Positions 8,714 through 17,080 of a stretch of 64,000 nucleotides of DNA are shown one piece after another; the stretch's first letter is position 1, and every line of letters begins with the position of its first letter. The translations under genes and the position numbers were made by a program. The notes under the pieces were generated by a model that was not told the origin of the DNA, searched no databases, and saw only the letters and a program-made list of their open reading frames with translations. The DNA lies in NCBI RefSeq assembly GCF_029433395.1, contig NZ_JAQTHW010000002.1, forward strand, positions 1,488,001-1,552,000. Direction: 5' to 3'. Source of the DNA: Bifidobacterium sp. ESL0763. GTDB taxonomy: Bacteria > Actinomycetota > Actinomycetes > Actinomycetales > Bifidobacteriaceae.

Positions 8714-9412
8714 ATGGCCCGCAACGCTCACCCCGAGATCACCGAACGCCGCATCCTCGACGCCGCGCAGAAGCTCTTCCTGCGCGACGGTTACGAGCAC
8801 ACCTCCATCAAGAACATCCTCAACGAGCTCGGTGACCTGTCGAAAGGGGCCATCTACCACCATTTCGACTCCAAGCAGGCCATCCTGGAGGCCATCGGCC
8901 GGCGCGACAACGCCAAGACCATGGCCCGCTTCGACCAGATCGCCGAGCGCGACGACCTCACCGGCCTGGAGAAGATCCACGAATACCTGTGGACCGACGA
9001 CGAGGCGCTGGAGCACATGAGGATCACCGGCATGTTCGCCCCGAGTCTCGCCGACCCGCAGATCCTGCGCGACAACATCGTCTTCTGGGCGCAGCGGCTG
9101 CCCACCCAATGGCGCCGGTTCATCGACGAGGGGCTGGAGGACGGCTCCATCGCCACCGACCACCCGCAGCAGGCGGCGCAGATGCTGGCGCTGCTGCCCA
9201 ACCTCTGGCTGGTGCCCTCCGTCTACCCCGCAACGGCGTCGACCATGGCCGGCGAACTGCGCGAGCGCATCGCCTGCATCGGCGCCATGCTCGGCGCGCT
9301 GGGCCTGCACGTCTTCGACGACGAGCTCACCGGCAACCTCGCCGAGGCCGTCATGGCCATGATCGAGGCAAGCGGGCGGCGCAACGGCCATGCGGAAGCA
9401 GCGGAGCGATGA
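8714..9412 (+). CDS. TetR-family repressor of the adjacent MFS exporter
   Basis: A 232-residue TetR/AcrR regulator. The helix-turn-helix covers about residues 28-55 (YEHTSIKNILNELGDLSKGAIYHHF), with the HF that ends the recognition region. The remainder is the helical ligand domain. AAGGAG is 7 nt before the ATG at 8714, which rules out the longer reading. Its own promoter spacer and the promoter of the MFS gene 495 bp downstream carry the same operator type, so I infer that it represses both until a drug-like ligand binds. The pair is bounded by two copies of a nested hairpin repeat, as if it had arrived as a unit. Confidence 0.88.
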   Translation: MARNAHPEITERRILDAAQKLFLRDGYEHTSIKNILNELGDLSKGAIYHHFDSKQAILEAIGRRDNAKTMARFDQIAERDDLTGLEKIHEYLWTDDEALEHMRITGMFAPSLADPQILRDNIVFWAQRLPTQWRRFIDEGLEDGSIATDHPQQAAQMLALLPNLWLVPSVYPATASTMAGELRERIACIGAMLGALGLHVFDDELTGNLAEAVMAMIEASGRRNGHAEAAER

Positions 9413-9855
9413 AAACCCATCCGTGCGATGAGATGCCACTACAAAGCGAAGGACACGACGCTCGACGCACCATCGATTATCGGCACGGGACATGGCCCAA
9501 AGCGATTGCGACCGCAGACGGCATCGGCGACATAAACCATCCGCATGCCGGCACCCCCCCCCGAACAAGACGCTGCCACGCCGCTCGGCGACCGGCACCT
9601 CTCCACGATGACCCGGCACACGATCCGGGGCAGGCCGTTCGTCACCGATGCGTCCAGGTCGCCAGTCGCCGTCCACCATGACTTATCGCGCATGATTCGA
9701 TGCGGAGGCACGACGCCGCAAAAGAGCAGGAAACAAACGGATAACCGCGGCGACGGCTTCATCTGAACTCAAACCGATTCGAGACGATCCATGGAAATTC
9801 GCCAACGACAATAGGCTGCTCGAAACCGACCATCCGAATACACATCAACTCATCA
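9413..9855. other. gene-free gap between TetR and MFS genes with a C9 tract
   Basis: No frame with protein-like composition is seen. A homopolymeric run of nine C sits at 9554-9562. Short open frames cross it on both strands but look random. It could be a decayed gene or simply spacer. Confidence 0.4.
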
Positions 9856-9888
9856 TTGCCTTATTTACATACCGCCGGTCGGTATTAT
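9856..9888 (+). promoter_or_regulatory. operator and promoter of the MFS exporter gene
   Basis: The palindrome ATACCGCCGGTCGGTAT (9869-9885) overlaps a TATTAT -10-like box (9883-9888). It matches the operator in the TetR promoter at 13 of 17 positions, with the outer ATACCG and GGTAT halves conserved. The -35 is weak (TTGCCT or TTATTT). Confidence 0.65.
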
Positions 9889-9907
9889 AAAGAGAAAGCA
9901 CGAACAC

Positions 9908-11329
9908 ATGACACGACTCACTCCCGCCGCCATCAACGGTTCCCGGCAGCGCTCCCCTCTGCTGACGCCGAATTTCGTCCTGCTCGTCGCCGGGCTCGGC
10001 GTCTCGCTGTTCGGCAACATGACGCTGCGTTTCGCGATGTCGATGTGGACGCTCGACGCGACCGGGTCAGCGACGACCTTCGCCTCGCTGCTCGCTGTCT
10101 CCATCGTCCCGACCATCGTCTGCTCGCCCCTCGGCGGCATCATGGCCGACCGCGTCAACCGCCGGACGATCATGGTCGGCCTGGACGCGCTCTCCGCGCT
10201 GGCGACCCTGGCCGCGACGCTCTATTTCGAATCGCACAAGTCCTTCAACATCGTGGCGGTCGGCGCGCTCATGGTCGTCCTCGCGGTGCTCGACGCCTTC
10301 GAGACGCCCACCGTGCAGGCCGCGCTCCCCCAGATTGTGGGGACCGGGGACGAGGGGCTGCTGCGCCGGGGCATGGCGGTGGTCAACCAGGTGCAGCAGC
10401 TCGCCTCGCTGCTCCCCTCGTTCATCGGCGGCATCTTCTATGCGGCCGTGGGCATCAAGCCGACGATGCTGATCACTGTCGCCTGCTTCGCGGCGGCCAC
10501 GACGGGCGAATGCTTCCTGAGACTCGGCGATCCGAGAGCCGGCGAATGCCAATTCGAACCATCCGAGACGGCACAGACGGCACCATCGATTGCCACTCCC
10601 GGAACCTCAGAATCCACCGCTTTGCCCAGGCAAAGCCCCGCCCGGCCGCCGCAGCCCACACCGTTCGACGACGCCAAGGCCGCCTGGCGCTTCCTCACCC
10701 GCGAGAGGCCCAACATCCTCAGGCTCATGGCCACCGCCACGCTGCTCAACTTCTTCACGGCGGGCTATTCCGGCGTCGGCTTCCCCTACATGGTGCGCAA
10801 CGTCCTCGGCTTCGGCGCCACGGCGTACGGGACCTGCGACGGACTGGTCGGCGCAGCCGGACTGCTGGGTGCGTTCGCCGCCGGCGCGTTCGCCGCCGGC
10901 GCCTTCGCCGCGCGTCTTTCCATCGAGCGCTTCCCCGCCACCTGCCTGGCGCTGGCCGCCACCATCGTCCCCTGTGGCGTCGCCTTCGTCCTGCCGGTCG
11001 CCAACGGCGCCAAGCTCGCCATCGTCGTCGTCTCGATGTGCGGCAGCACCGTCGCCGCCGCCTTCACCAACCTCGCCAGCGTGCCCGCCATCCAGCTGGC
11101 CACCCCGCAGGCGCTCAGTGGCAAAGTGCTCGCGCTGCTCTCCAGCTTCGTCACCGCCGCCCAGCCCTTCGGACAGCTGGCCTACGGACTCGCCTACGAC
11201 CGCTTGCCGGCCCAATGGCCCACCTGGCTGAGCGCCGCCGGCATCGCTGCGATGGTCCTGCTCTCCGCCCCGGTCTTCCTTGATTTCGACGGGGATCGAG
11301 ACGTGTCTGCGCTTTCACGCACACAGTAA
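9908..11329 (+). CDS. major facilitator superfamily exporter (drug-efflux type)
   Basis: A 473-residue membrane protein with about 12 hydrophobic segments split into two halves by a polar loop around residues 200-250. It has the MFS loop 2-3 signature GGIMADRVNRRTIM (about 77-90). The fold resembles MFS_3/enterobactin-exporter-like and macrolide-type efflux proteins, but the substrate cannot be read from sequence. An operator matching that of the upstream TetR gene overlaps its promoter, so induction by the transported compound is likely. The second half contains a local Ala/Gly repeat (GAFAAGAFAAGAFAAR). Its last codons and stop lie inside the left arm of the nested repeat, copy 2. Confidence 0.88.
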   Translation: MTRLTPAAINGSRQRSPLLTPNFVLLVAGLGVSLFGNMTLRFAMSMWTLDATGSATTFASLLAVSIVPTIVCSPLGGIMADRVNRRTIMVGLDALSALATLAATLYFESHKSFNIVAVGALMVVLAVLDAFETPTVQAALPQIVGTGDEGLLRRGMAVVNQVQQLASLLPSFIGGIFYAAVGIKPTMLITVACFAAATTGECFLRLGDPRAGECQFEPSETAQTAPSIATPGTSESTALPRQSPARPPQPTPFDDAKAAWRFLTRERPNILRLMATATLLNFFTAGYSGVGFPYMVRNVLGFGATAYGTCDGLVGAAGLLGAFAAGAFAAGAFAARLSIERFPATCLALAATIVPCGVAFVLPVANGAKLAIVVVSMCGSTVAAAFTNLASVPAIQLATPQALSGKVLALLSSFVTAAQPFGQLAYGLAYDRLPAQWPTWLSAAGIAAMVLLSAPVFLDFDGDRDVSALSRTQ

Positions 11330-11397
11330 CTGGCGAATGAAAAAAGAGGCCAAGGAATTCCAAGGTCTCTTTTTTGTTTCTCGAGTTAGTGTGTGCG
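11318..11397. repeat. nested inverted-repeat element, copy 2 (also bidirectional terminator)
   Basis: Outer arms CGCACACAGTAAC (11318-11330) and GTTAGTGTGTGCG (11385-11397) surround an inner stem (11340-11351 with 11364-11375) flanked by A6 and T6, giving a U-run on either strand. It separates the convergent MFS and murA genes. It shares its right-hand 22 nt exactly with copy 1 at 8566-8587. Confidence 0.8.
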
Positions 11398-11399
11398 AC

Positions 11400-12725
11400 T
11401 CAGTCGATGTCGGCGCCCAGCGCGGCGAGCTTGCCGCGAAAATCGGCGTAGCCACGGTCGATCAGGCTGATGCCCTGCACGTTCGAGGGCCCCTTGGCCG
11501 CCAGCGCCGCGATCAGGTGGCTGAAGCCGCCGCGCAGATCGGGCACGTCGATGTCGCGGCCGGTGAGCGGGGTGGGTCCGAAGATGACGGCGGAATGCTT
11601 GTAGTTGCGCTGCTGGAAGCGGCACGGCAGGCTGCCCAGGCACTCGCGGTAGAGCTGGATGGTCGCGCCCATGGCCACCAGCGGCTTGGTGAAGCCGAAG
11701 CGGTTCTCGTAGACGGTCTCATGCACGATCGAGAGGCCATTGGCCTGGGTGAGCGCCACGACGAGCGGCTGCTGCCAGTCGGTCATGAAGCCGGGGTGCA
11801 CGTCGGTCTCGATGGCCACGGGCTTGAGGTCCCCGCCCGGATGCCAGAAGCGGATGCCCTCGTCGGTGACGTCGAACTCGCCGCCGATCTTGCGGTAGAC
11901 GTTGAGGAAGGTCATCATCTCGGGCTGCGTGGCGCCACGAACGAAGATGTCGCCGTGGGTGGCCAGAGCGGCCGAGGCCCAGCTGGCGGCCTCGATGCGG
12001 TCGGTCAGCGCGGTGTGGGTGAAGCCCTTGAGTTCCTTCACGCCCTCGATGCGGAAGGTGCGGTCGACGTCCACGGAGATGATCGCGCCCATCTTCTGCA
12101 GCACGGCGACCAGGTCCATGATCTCGGGCTCGGTGGCCGCGCCGGAAAGCTCGGTCTTGCCCTCGGCCTGCACCGCGGCGAGCAGGGTCTGCTCGGTGGC
12201 GCCGACGGAAGGATAGGGCAGGTGGATCTTCGCGCCGTGCAGGCCGTCGGGCGCGGTGATGTGGATGCCATGCTCATGCTCCTTGTCGACGTTGGCGCCG
12301 AGCTTGCGCAGGGTCTCCAGATGGAAGTCGATGGGACGGCCGCCGATGTTGCAGCCGCCGAGCTGCGGGATGAACGCCTCGCCCAGGCGGTGCAGCAGCG
12401 GGCCGGAGAAAAGGATCGGGATGCGCGAGGAGCCGGACAGCGTGTCGACGTCGGCCACATCGGCCAGGCGCACGTTGGTGGCGTCGATCTTCAGCTCGCC
12501 GGACTTGCCGTCGAAATCGACGCTCGCGCCGTGCAGGCGCAGCAGGTCGGAGACCACATGCACGTCGCGGATCTCCGGGACGTTGCGCAGCACCGAGACG
12601 CCCGGGGCGAGCAACGCCGCCACCATCGCCTTGCTTACGAAATTCTTCGCGCCACGTACCTTGATCGTGCCGTGCAGGGGCTTGCCGCCCTCGACATGCA
12701 GTACGTCCTGTGTTCCTTCGGCCAT
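11400..12725 (-). CDS. murA: UDP-N-acetylglucosamine 1-carboxyvinyltransferase
   Basis: A 441-residue cytoplasmic enzyme that transfers enolpyruvate from PEP to UDP-GlcNAc, the first committed step of peptidoglycan synthesis and the fosfomycin target. The substrate-binding pair Lys27-Asn28 (RGAKN) is present. The catalytic loop GGCNIGGRP carries Cys125 in the position of E. coli Cys115, so the fosfomycin-sensitive Cys form is expected. Length is slightly above E. coli MurA. AGGAGG lies 5-6 nt upstream of the ATG and a good promoter follows at 12753-12781. It stands alone, convergent with the MFS gene. Confidence 0.96.
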   Translation of the reverse strand: MAEGTQDVLHVEGGKPLHGTIKVRGAKNFVSKAMVAALLAPGVSVLRNVPEIRDVHVVSDLLRLHGASVDFDGKSGELKIDATNVRLADVADVDTLSGSSRIPILFSGPLLHRLGEAFIPQLGGCNIGGRPIDFHLETLRKLGANVDKEHEHGIHITAPDGLHGAKIHLPYPSVGATEQTLLAAVQAEGKTELSGAATEPEIMDLVAVLQKMGAIISVDVDRTFRIEGVKELKGFTHTALTDRIEAASWASAALATHGDIFVRGATQPEMMTFLNVYRKIGGEFDVTDEGIRFWHPGGDLKPVAIETDVHPGFMTDWQQPLVVALTQANGLSIVHETVYENRFGFTKPLVAMGATIQLYRECLGSLPCRFQQRNYKHSAVIFGPTPLTGRDIDVPDLRGGFSHLIAALAAKGPSNVQGISLIDRGYADFRGKLAALGADID

Positions 12726-12752
12726 GAGACCTCCTCTTGCGTCGTCATCACC

Positions 12753-12781
12753 ATGCTACCCAAGCGCACCAATAATGCCAA
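12753..12781 (-). promoter_or_regulatory. murA promoter
   Basis: On the minus strand: TTGGCA (12781-12776), 17-nt spacer, TAGCAT (12758-12753). The -10 region and the 11 nt before it (12753-12768) nearly match the sequence before the next gene upstream (13201-13216). Confidence 0.6.
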
Positions 12782-12909
12782 TACGGATGCCGGCTTCGGG
12801 CTGGTTACCCCCAGTGTGCCATAGGTGTTGTGAGGGCCGCGTGAAGTGGGACCGAAATGCGCCGCGAGCGGATAATGCGACACCTCCGGCGCGACAGTAT
12901 CGTTCGCGC

Positions 12910-13185
12910 TCAGTCCATGCCGAGGTCGAAGGCGGCGGCGTCCTTGGCGGAGTATTGGCGGAAGGCCATCAGGTTCTGGGTGGTGGCCACGCCCTCGACG
13001 GCCGCGATCTTGCCGGGGATGACCTCGGCTAGCCGGTCGAACCCGGCGGTGTGGACCGGGGCGACCAGATCGACGTCGCCGGCCACGGAGTAGACCCGGG
13101 TGACGCCGTCGATCTCGACGATCTTGCGCGCCGCCTCGGCGGTCTTGTCGGACTCGGTATTGATCAGAACCACCGCGTCGGCCAT
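12910..13185 (-). CDS. stand-alone Lrp/AsnC-type RAM domain protein
   Basis: A 91-residue protein made only of the alpha-beta ligand-binding (RAM) domain of Lrp/AsnC regulators (VVLINTESDKTAEAARKIVEIDGVTRV, then VAGDVDLVAPV, GKIAAVEGVATTQN). There is no helix-turn-helix. Such SARDs form dimers or octamers and bind amino acids; they may modulate full-length Lrp proteins. GGAGG about 8 nt upstream supports the ATG. Its upstream 17 nt matches the murA promoter region, so the two may be co-regulated. No target is evident. Confidence 0.8.
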   Translation of the reverse strand: MADAVVLINTESDKTAEAARKIVEIDGVTRVYSVAGDVDLVAPVHTAGFDRLAEVIPGKIAAVEGVATTQNLMAFRQYSAKDAAAFDLGMD

Positions 13186-13216
13186 AACGACTCCTCCATC
13201 ATGCTGCCCAAGCGCA

Positions 13217-13723
13217 TTGAATGTCCGTTCCCATATAAGTTATCGGGCCGCGTCACGGCTGCTGGATACCACTATTGCGGGGCGGTTGGGGAGAATGTTT
13301 CGGATGGTAGGTGAATGGGAGCCGAGAGGCAAAATATTATTGGGTATGGGCCCAGGAAGTTCCGACCGCCAGGCGAGATCGGGAAGGACGCCTTGGTGAA
13401 CCGTTGTTACTGGTGAATTCAATCGCACGGTACCGGTTATGAGGGACCGGGTCCGTGCGATTGGGTGTATTGGCGGAAGATGACTCAGTGCCTTGATGCT
13501 GGCTCGGCGTGCACAGCCAGGACATGGGTGGCCGGACGCACACCTATCGGTCCCGGTCCTGCAATCAGAGACCGTCCCTTTCGGGACAAACCATCACTTT
13601 GCGAATGGCGCTGCGTGCACGAACACGACATAGGTAGCCAGGCGCACATCTATCGGCCCTGTCCCGCAATTAGGGACCGTCCCTAAAGGGACGGGCTCAA
13701 CATTGGCGAGCGATTCCGCTCGC
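13217..13723. repeat. gene-free region with a tandem 66-nt imperfect repeat
   Basis: Copy A is 13521-13587 and copy B 13627-13692, about 106 nt apart. They share GACAT-GGT-GCC-CGCACA, CTATCGG and GGGACCGTCCCT-like segments. Each ends in a small hairpin (GTCCCTTTCGGGAC; GTCCCTAAAGGGAC). No protein-like frame runs through. Function unknown; it lies downstream of leuD. Confidence 0.6.
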
Positions 13724-13770
13724 GCAGGACCGATGCATAGCCCACAGGGCTATGCATTTATCGGTCCTGC
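13724..13770 (-). terminator. long hairpin overlapping the 3' end of leuD
   Basis: GCAGGACCGAT (13724-13734) pairs with 13760-13770, and the inner ATGCATAGCCC (13733-13743) pairs with 13747-13757. Together they form a stem of about 20 bp with a small bulge. The leuD stop codon (13750-13752) lies inside it. There is no U-run, so it may act by stabilising the 3' end rather than as a classical terminator. Confidence 0.55.
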
Positions 13771-14424
13771 CCAATTAACCTCGACCTCGGGGGCGGAGGC
13801 GACGGGCTCTTCGGGGGCGTGGAGGGCCGGGAGGGTCTTGGGCTTGAAGGGGAAGCGCTCGGCGCGCATCTTCTCGTAGGCGGCGATGTCGTCCTCGTGC
13901 CGCAGCGTCAGGTCGATGTCGTCATAGCCGTTCATCAGGCGCCAGCGCGTGTAGTCGTTGACCTCGAAGGGCAGCGTCACGTCGCCGCAGGTCACCGTAC
14001 GCTCCCCTAGGTCCACAGTCATCGGACGACCGGGCTCCTCCTCCAGAAGCTTCCAGAGCAGCTCGACGCTCTCCTGCGGCATGACCGCCGCCAGCACGCC
14101 GTTCTTGGCGGTGTTGCCATAGAAGATGTCGGCGAAGCGCGGGCTGATGACCACCCTGAACCCGTAGTCCTTGAGCGCCCACACCGCATGCTCGCGCGAG
14201 GAGCCGATGCCGAAGTCGGGGCCGGCTACCAGCACCTTGCCCTTGGCGTACTCGGACCTGTTGAGCACGAAATCCGGGTCGCGACGCCACGCGTAGAACA
14301 GCGCGTCCTCGAAGCCCGTCTTGGTCACGCGCTTCAAAAAGACGGCCGGGATGATCTGGTCGGTGTCGACGTTCGATCGGCGAAGCGGCACGCCCACGCC
14401 GCTCACCACAGTAAGCTTTTCCAT
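13750..14424 (-). CDS. leuD: 3-isopropylmalate dehydratase small subunit
   Basis: A 224-residue partner of LeuC. Together they isomerise 2-isopropylmalate to 3-isopropylmalate in leucine synthesis. Visible family motifs are [17 protein letters not shown] near the N-terminus and [17 protein letters not shown] in the swivelling domain. The C-terminal 25 residues after [15 protein letters not shown] are an extra tail that runs into a strong hairpin. It follows leuC by 132 bp on the same strand and is expected to share its regulation. Nothing is missing from the active-site loop. Confidence 0.96.
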   Translation of the reverse strand: MEKLTVVSGVGVPLRRSNVDTDQIIPAVFLKRVTKTGFEDALFYAWRRDPDFVLNRSEYAKGKVLVAGPDFGIGSSREHAVWALKDYGFRVVISPRFADIFYGNTAKNGVLAAVMPQESVELLWKLLEEEPGRPMTVDLGERTVTCGDVTLPFEVNDYTRWRLMNGYDDIDLTLRHEDDIAAYEKMRAERFPFKPKTLPALHAPEEPVASAPEVEVNWAGPINA

Positions 14425-14556
14425 AATCGTTCCTTCTTATCACGTATGTTCCGGTAATCCAATGCCATTGCCCGCGGCGCCGACTTTTTCGTCAATGAGG
14501 CCGGTCGTCGCATCGTCAGCCGAAGCGACGTCCCGCCGGCGGAAGCGGGCGGCCGC

Positions 14557-15960
14557 TCAGAGGTCGGCCGGGCTGGAGATGGTGCCGCGGATGGCGGTGG
14601 CGGCGGCGACCAGCGGCGAGGACAGGTGCGTGCGACCGCCCTTGCCCTGACGCCCCTCAAAGTTGCGGTTGGAGGTCGAGATCGAGCGCTCGCCCGGCAC
14701 CAGCTTGTCCGGGTTCATCCCCAGGCACATCGAGCAGCCGGCGTTGCGCCATTCGGCCCCGAAGTCCTTGAAGACCTTGTCGAGCCCCTCCTTCTCGGCC
14801 TGCAGGCGGGCGCGCGACGAGGCGGGCACCACGAGCACGCGGTGGATGGACTTGGCCTTGTGGTGGCCTTTCATCACCGAGGCGGCGGCGCGCAGGTCCT
14901 CGATGCGGCCGTTGGTGCAGGAGCCGATGAACACGGTGTCCACCGGGATCGACTTGAGCGGCGTGCCGGGCTTGAGGCCCATGTAGTCCAGCGCCGATTC
15001 GACCGACCGGCGCTGCTCGGCGTCGGCGATGCCGGCCGGGTCGGGCACGTCGGCGGTGATCGGCGAGCCCTGGCCGGGGTTGGTGCCCCAGGTGACGTAG
15101 GGCGCGAGGTCGGCGGCGTTGATGGTGACCTCCTTGTCGAAGGTCGCGTCGTCGTCGGTCTTGAGCGTCTTCCAGTAGGCCACGGCCTTCTCCCACATCT
15201 CGCCGGTGGGCGCGTGCGGACGACCCTTGAGGTAGTCGAAGGTGGTCTGGTCGGGGGCGATCATGCCCGCGCGGGCGCCGGCCTCGATGGACATGTTGCA
15301 GATGGTCATGCGCGCGTCCATAGACAGCGAACGGATGGCCTCGCCGCGGTATTCGATGACGTGGCCCTGCCCGCCGCCGATGCCGATCTTGGCGATGATG
15401 GCCAGGATGATGTCCTTGGCGGTGACGCCACGGGGCAGCTTGCCATCGACGTTGACGGCCATGGTCTTGAACGGCTTCAGCGACAGGGTCTGCGTGGCCA
15501 TGACGTGCTCGACCTCCGAGGTGCCGATGCCGAAGGCGAGCGCCCCGAACGCGCCGTGCGTGGAGGTGTGCGAGTCGCCGCAGACGATGGTCATGCCCGG
15601 CTGGGTGAGCCCCAGGTTGGGCGCGAAGGCATGGACGATGCCCTGGTCGGCGTCGCCCAGCGGATGCAGTCGCACGCCGAACTCCCTGCAGTTGCGCTCA
15701 AGGGTGGAAAGCTGCTTGGCGGAGACCTTGTCGGGGTTGGGCTTGTCGATGTTGAAGGTCGGGGTGTTGTGGTCCTCGGTGGCGATCAGCAGGTCGGTGT
15801 GGCGCGGTTTGCGCCCGGCCAGTCGCAGGCCCTCGAACGCCTGTGGACTGGTGACCTCGTGCATGAGCATGAGGTCGATGTAGAGCAGGTCCGGGGCACC
15901 GTCCTTGCCCTGGTAGACCAGGTGGTCCGCCCAGACCTTTTGCGCCAATGTGCTTACCAT
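14557..15960 (-). CDS. leuC: 3-isopropylmalate dehydratase large subunit
   Basis: A 467-residue aconitase-family enzyme of leucine synthesis. The three [4Fe-4S] ligands are visible: Cys348 in GSCTNGR, and Cys409 and Cys412 in [17 protein letters not shown] and ATQTL segments are also typical. GGAGG lies about 5 nt before the ATG. The gene is divergent from an IclR-type regulator across 216 bp containing two direct ATATGAGACGA repeats. This is the standard actinobacterial arrangement in which the regulator controls leuCD. No T-box leader is seen. Confidence 0.97.
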   Translation of the reverse strand: MVSTLAQKVWADHLVYQGKDGAPDLLYIDLMLMHEVTSPQAFEGLRLAGRKPRHTDLLIATEDHNTPTFNIDKPNPDKVSAKQLSTLERNCREFGVRLHPLGDADQGIVHAFAPNLGLTQPGMTIVCGDSHTSTHGAFGALAFGIGTSEVEHVMATQTLSLKPFKTMAVNVDGKLPRGVTAKDIILAIIAKIGIGGGQGHVIEYRGEAIRSLSMDARMTICNMSIEAGARAGMIAPDQTTFDYLKGRPHAPTGEMWEKAVAYWKTLKTDDDATFDKEVTINAADLAPYVTWGTNPGQGSPITADVPDPAGIADAEQRRSVESALDYMGLKPGTPLKSIPVDTVFIGSCTNGRIEDLRAAASVMKGHHKAKSIHRVLVVPASSRARLQAEKEGLDKVFKDFGAEWRNAGCSMCLGMNPDKLVPGERSISTSNRNFEGRQGKGGRTHLSSPLVAAATAIRGTISSPADL

Positions 15961-16079
15961 ACGACCTCCTTCGTCGGTTTTCGGGCCGCTTCCCGAGCTG
16001 GGGAACCACGCGGATTTCGTGGTCCGATGTAGTTCCGAGTATCGGTGCCGTTCAACAATGTGGACATAAAACGTTCAAA

Positions 16080-16156
16080 ATATGAGACGATAGTGATTTC
16101 ACCTGCCGTAAAACCGCCCGAAACAGGTTTTATCGGCGTTTCGGCATATGAGACGA
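16080..16156. promoter_or_regulatory. direct repeats in the leuC/IclR divergent region (candidate operators)
   Basis: ATATGAGACGA occurs at 16080-16090 and again at 16146-16156, 66 bp apart on the same strand. The second overlaps where the -35 of the IclR gene should be. These resemble half of the TGAGAC-type sites bound by LtbR/NdgR-family leucine regulators; that link is from family knowledge. Confidence 0.55.
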
Positions 16157-16168
16157 ACTCGCCGTCTG

Positions 16169-16174
16169 TATAAT
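16169..16174 (+). promoter_or_regulatory. -10 box of the IclR regulator, probable leaderless start
   Basis: TATAAT ends 8 nt before the ATG at 16183, and no ribosome binding site lies between. Transcription would start at or next to the ATG. Confidence 0.6.
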
Positions 16175-16182
16175 AATTGCGT

Positions 16183-17004
16183 ATGAACTCACCATCGAAG
16201 GACCCAACGGCAGCGCGGCGAACTCATGCCGTGCCAGCGCAACGCAGCAAATCAATCGTCAACGACGTCCCCCACGATGAGGAGATTCACTCCGGCGTCG
16301 GCGTCCTCGATAAGACCGTTCGCATTCTCGAGGCCCTGGAAAGCGGGCCATCCACACTCGGCCAGCTCGTGGCCGCCACGGGGCTTGCGCGCCCGACCGC
16401 GCACCGTCTCGCCATCGCGCTGGAACGCCATCGTTTCGTGCTGCGCGACCAGCATGGGCGCTTCGTGCTCGGCTCCCGGTTCGCCGAACTGGCCGCGGCT
16501 GCCGGCGAGGACCGCCTACTGAGCGCCGCCGGGCCGATCCTGCAGACTTTGCTCGACCGCACGGGCGAGTCGGCGCAGATCTACCGCCGGCAGGGCGAGC
16601 AGCGCGTCTGCATCGCCGCCGTGGAGCGCGCCTCGGGCCTGCACGATTCCATCCCCGTGGGCGCCATGCTCTCCATGCACGCGGGCAGCGCCGCGCAGAT
16701 CCTCGTGGCCTGGGAGGACCAGGAACGCCTGCACCAGGGGCTGCGCCATTCGAAATTCACCACGTCCACCCTGGCCTCCGTGCGTCGGCGCGGCTGGGCC
16801 GATTCGGTCAACGAGCGTGAGGAGGGCGTCTGCTCCGTCTCCGCCCCGATCCGCAACGCCTCCGGGCAGGTCATCGCCGCCATCTCGATTTCCGGGCCGT
16901 CCGGGCGCATGGGCCCGACCCCCGGCCGCCGTTACGCGCCGTTCGTGATGGCCGGCGGCAAATATCTCACCAACGCGCTGATCAAGGCGAGCGCCGGGCG
17001 CTGA
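16183..17004 (+). CDS. IclR-family regulator of leuCD (LtbR/NdgR type)
   Basis: A 273-residue repressor/activator. Residues 1-35 are a basic, disordered extension. An IclR winged helix-turn-helix follows (GVLDKTVRILEALESG, TGLARPTAHRLAIALE), then the GAF-like effector domain ending in ISGPSGRMGPTPGRRYAPFV. This layout and its position divergent from leuCD match LtbR/NdgR/AmtR-linked regulators of leucine synthesis in actinobacteria. The ATG at 16183 is preferred; a TTG at 16177 is in frame but falls inside the -10 to start interval. It is probably translated from a leaderless mRNA and autoregulated through the repeats upstream. Confidence 0.88.
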   Translation: MNSPSKDPTAARRTHAVPAQRSKSIVNDVPHDEEIHSGVGVLDKTVRILEALESGPSTLGQLVAATGLARPTAHRLAIALERHRFVLRDQHGRFVLGSRFAELAAAAGEDRLLSAAGPILQTLLDRTGESAQIYRRQGEQRVCIAAVERASGLHDSIPVGAMLSMHAGSAAQILVAWEDQERLHQGLRHSKFTTSTLASVRRRGWADSVNEREEGVCSVSAPIRNASGQVIAAISISGPSGRMGPTPGRRYAPFVMAGGKYLTNALIKASAGR

Positions 17005-17040
17005 GCACCGGATTCTCGGGCTCGCCGCCCCATCTTCGAT

Positions 17041-17080
17041 GAATGGCAAGTGACCGCATCAGGTCGCTTGCCATTCGTCC
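17041..17080. terminator. bidirectional hairpin between IclR gene and metallophosphoesterase
   Basis: GAATGGCAAGTGACC (17041-17055) pairs with 17062-17076 with one mismatch. It lies between convergent genes. Confidence 0.65.

Noticed and set aside
9439-9762. 107-codon minus-strand frame crossing the C9 tract
   Set aside because: No ribosome site, no homology recognised, and it overlaps the other strand frames equally; likely random.
15961-16182. T-box or leucine attenuator before leuC
   Set aside because: No T-box sequence and no leucine-rich leader peptide seen; a regulator-based mechanism fits better.
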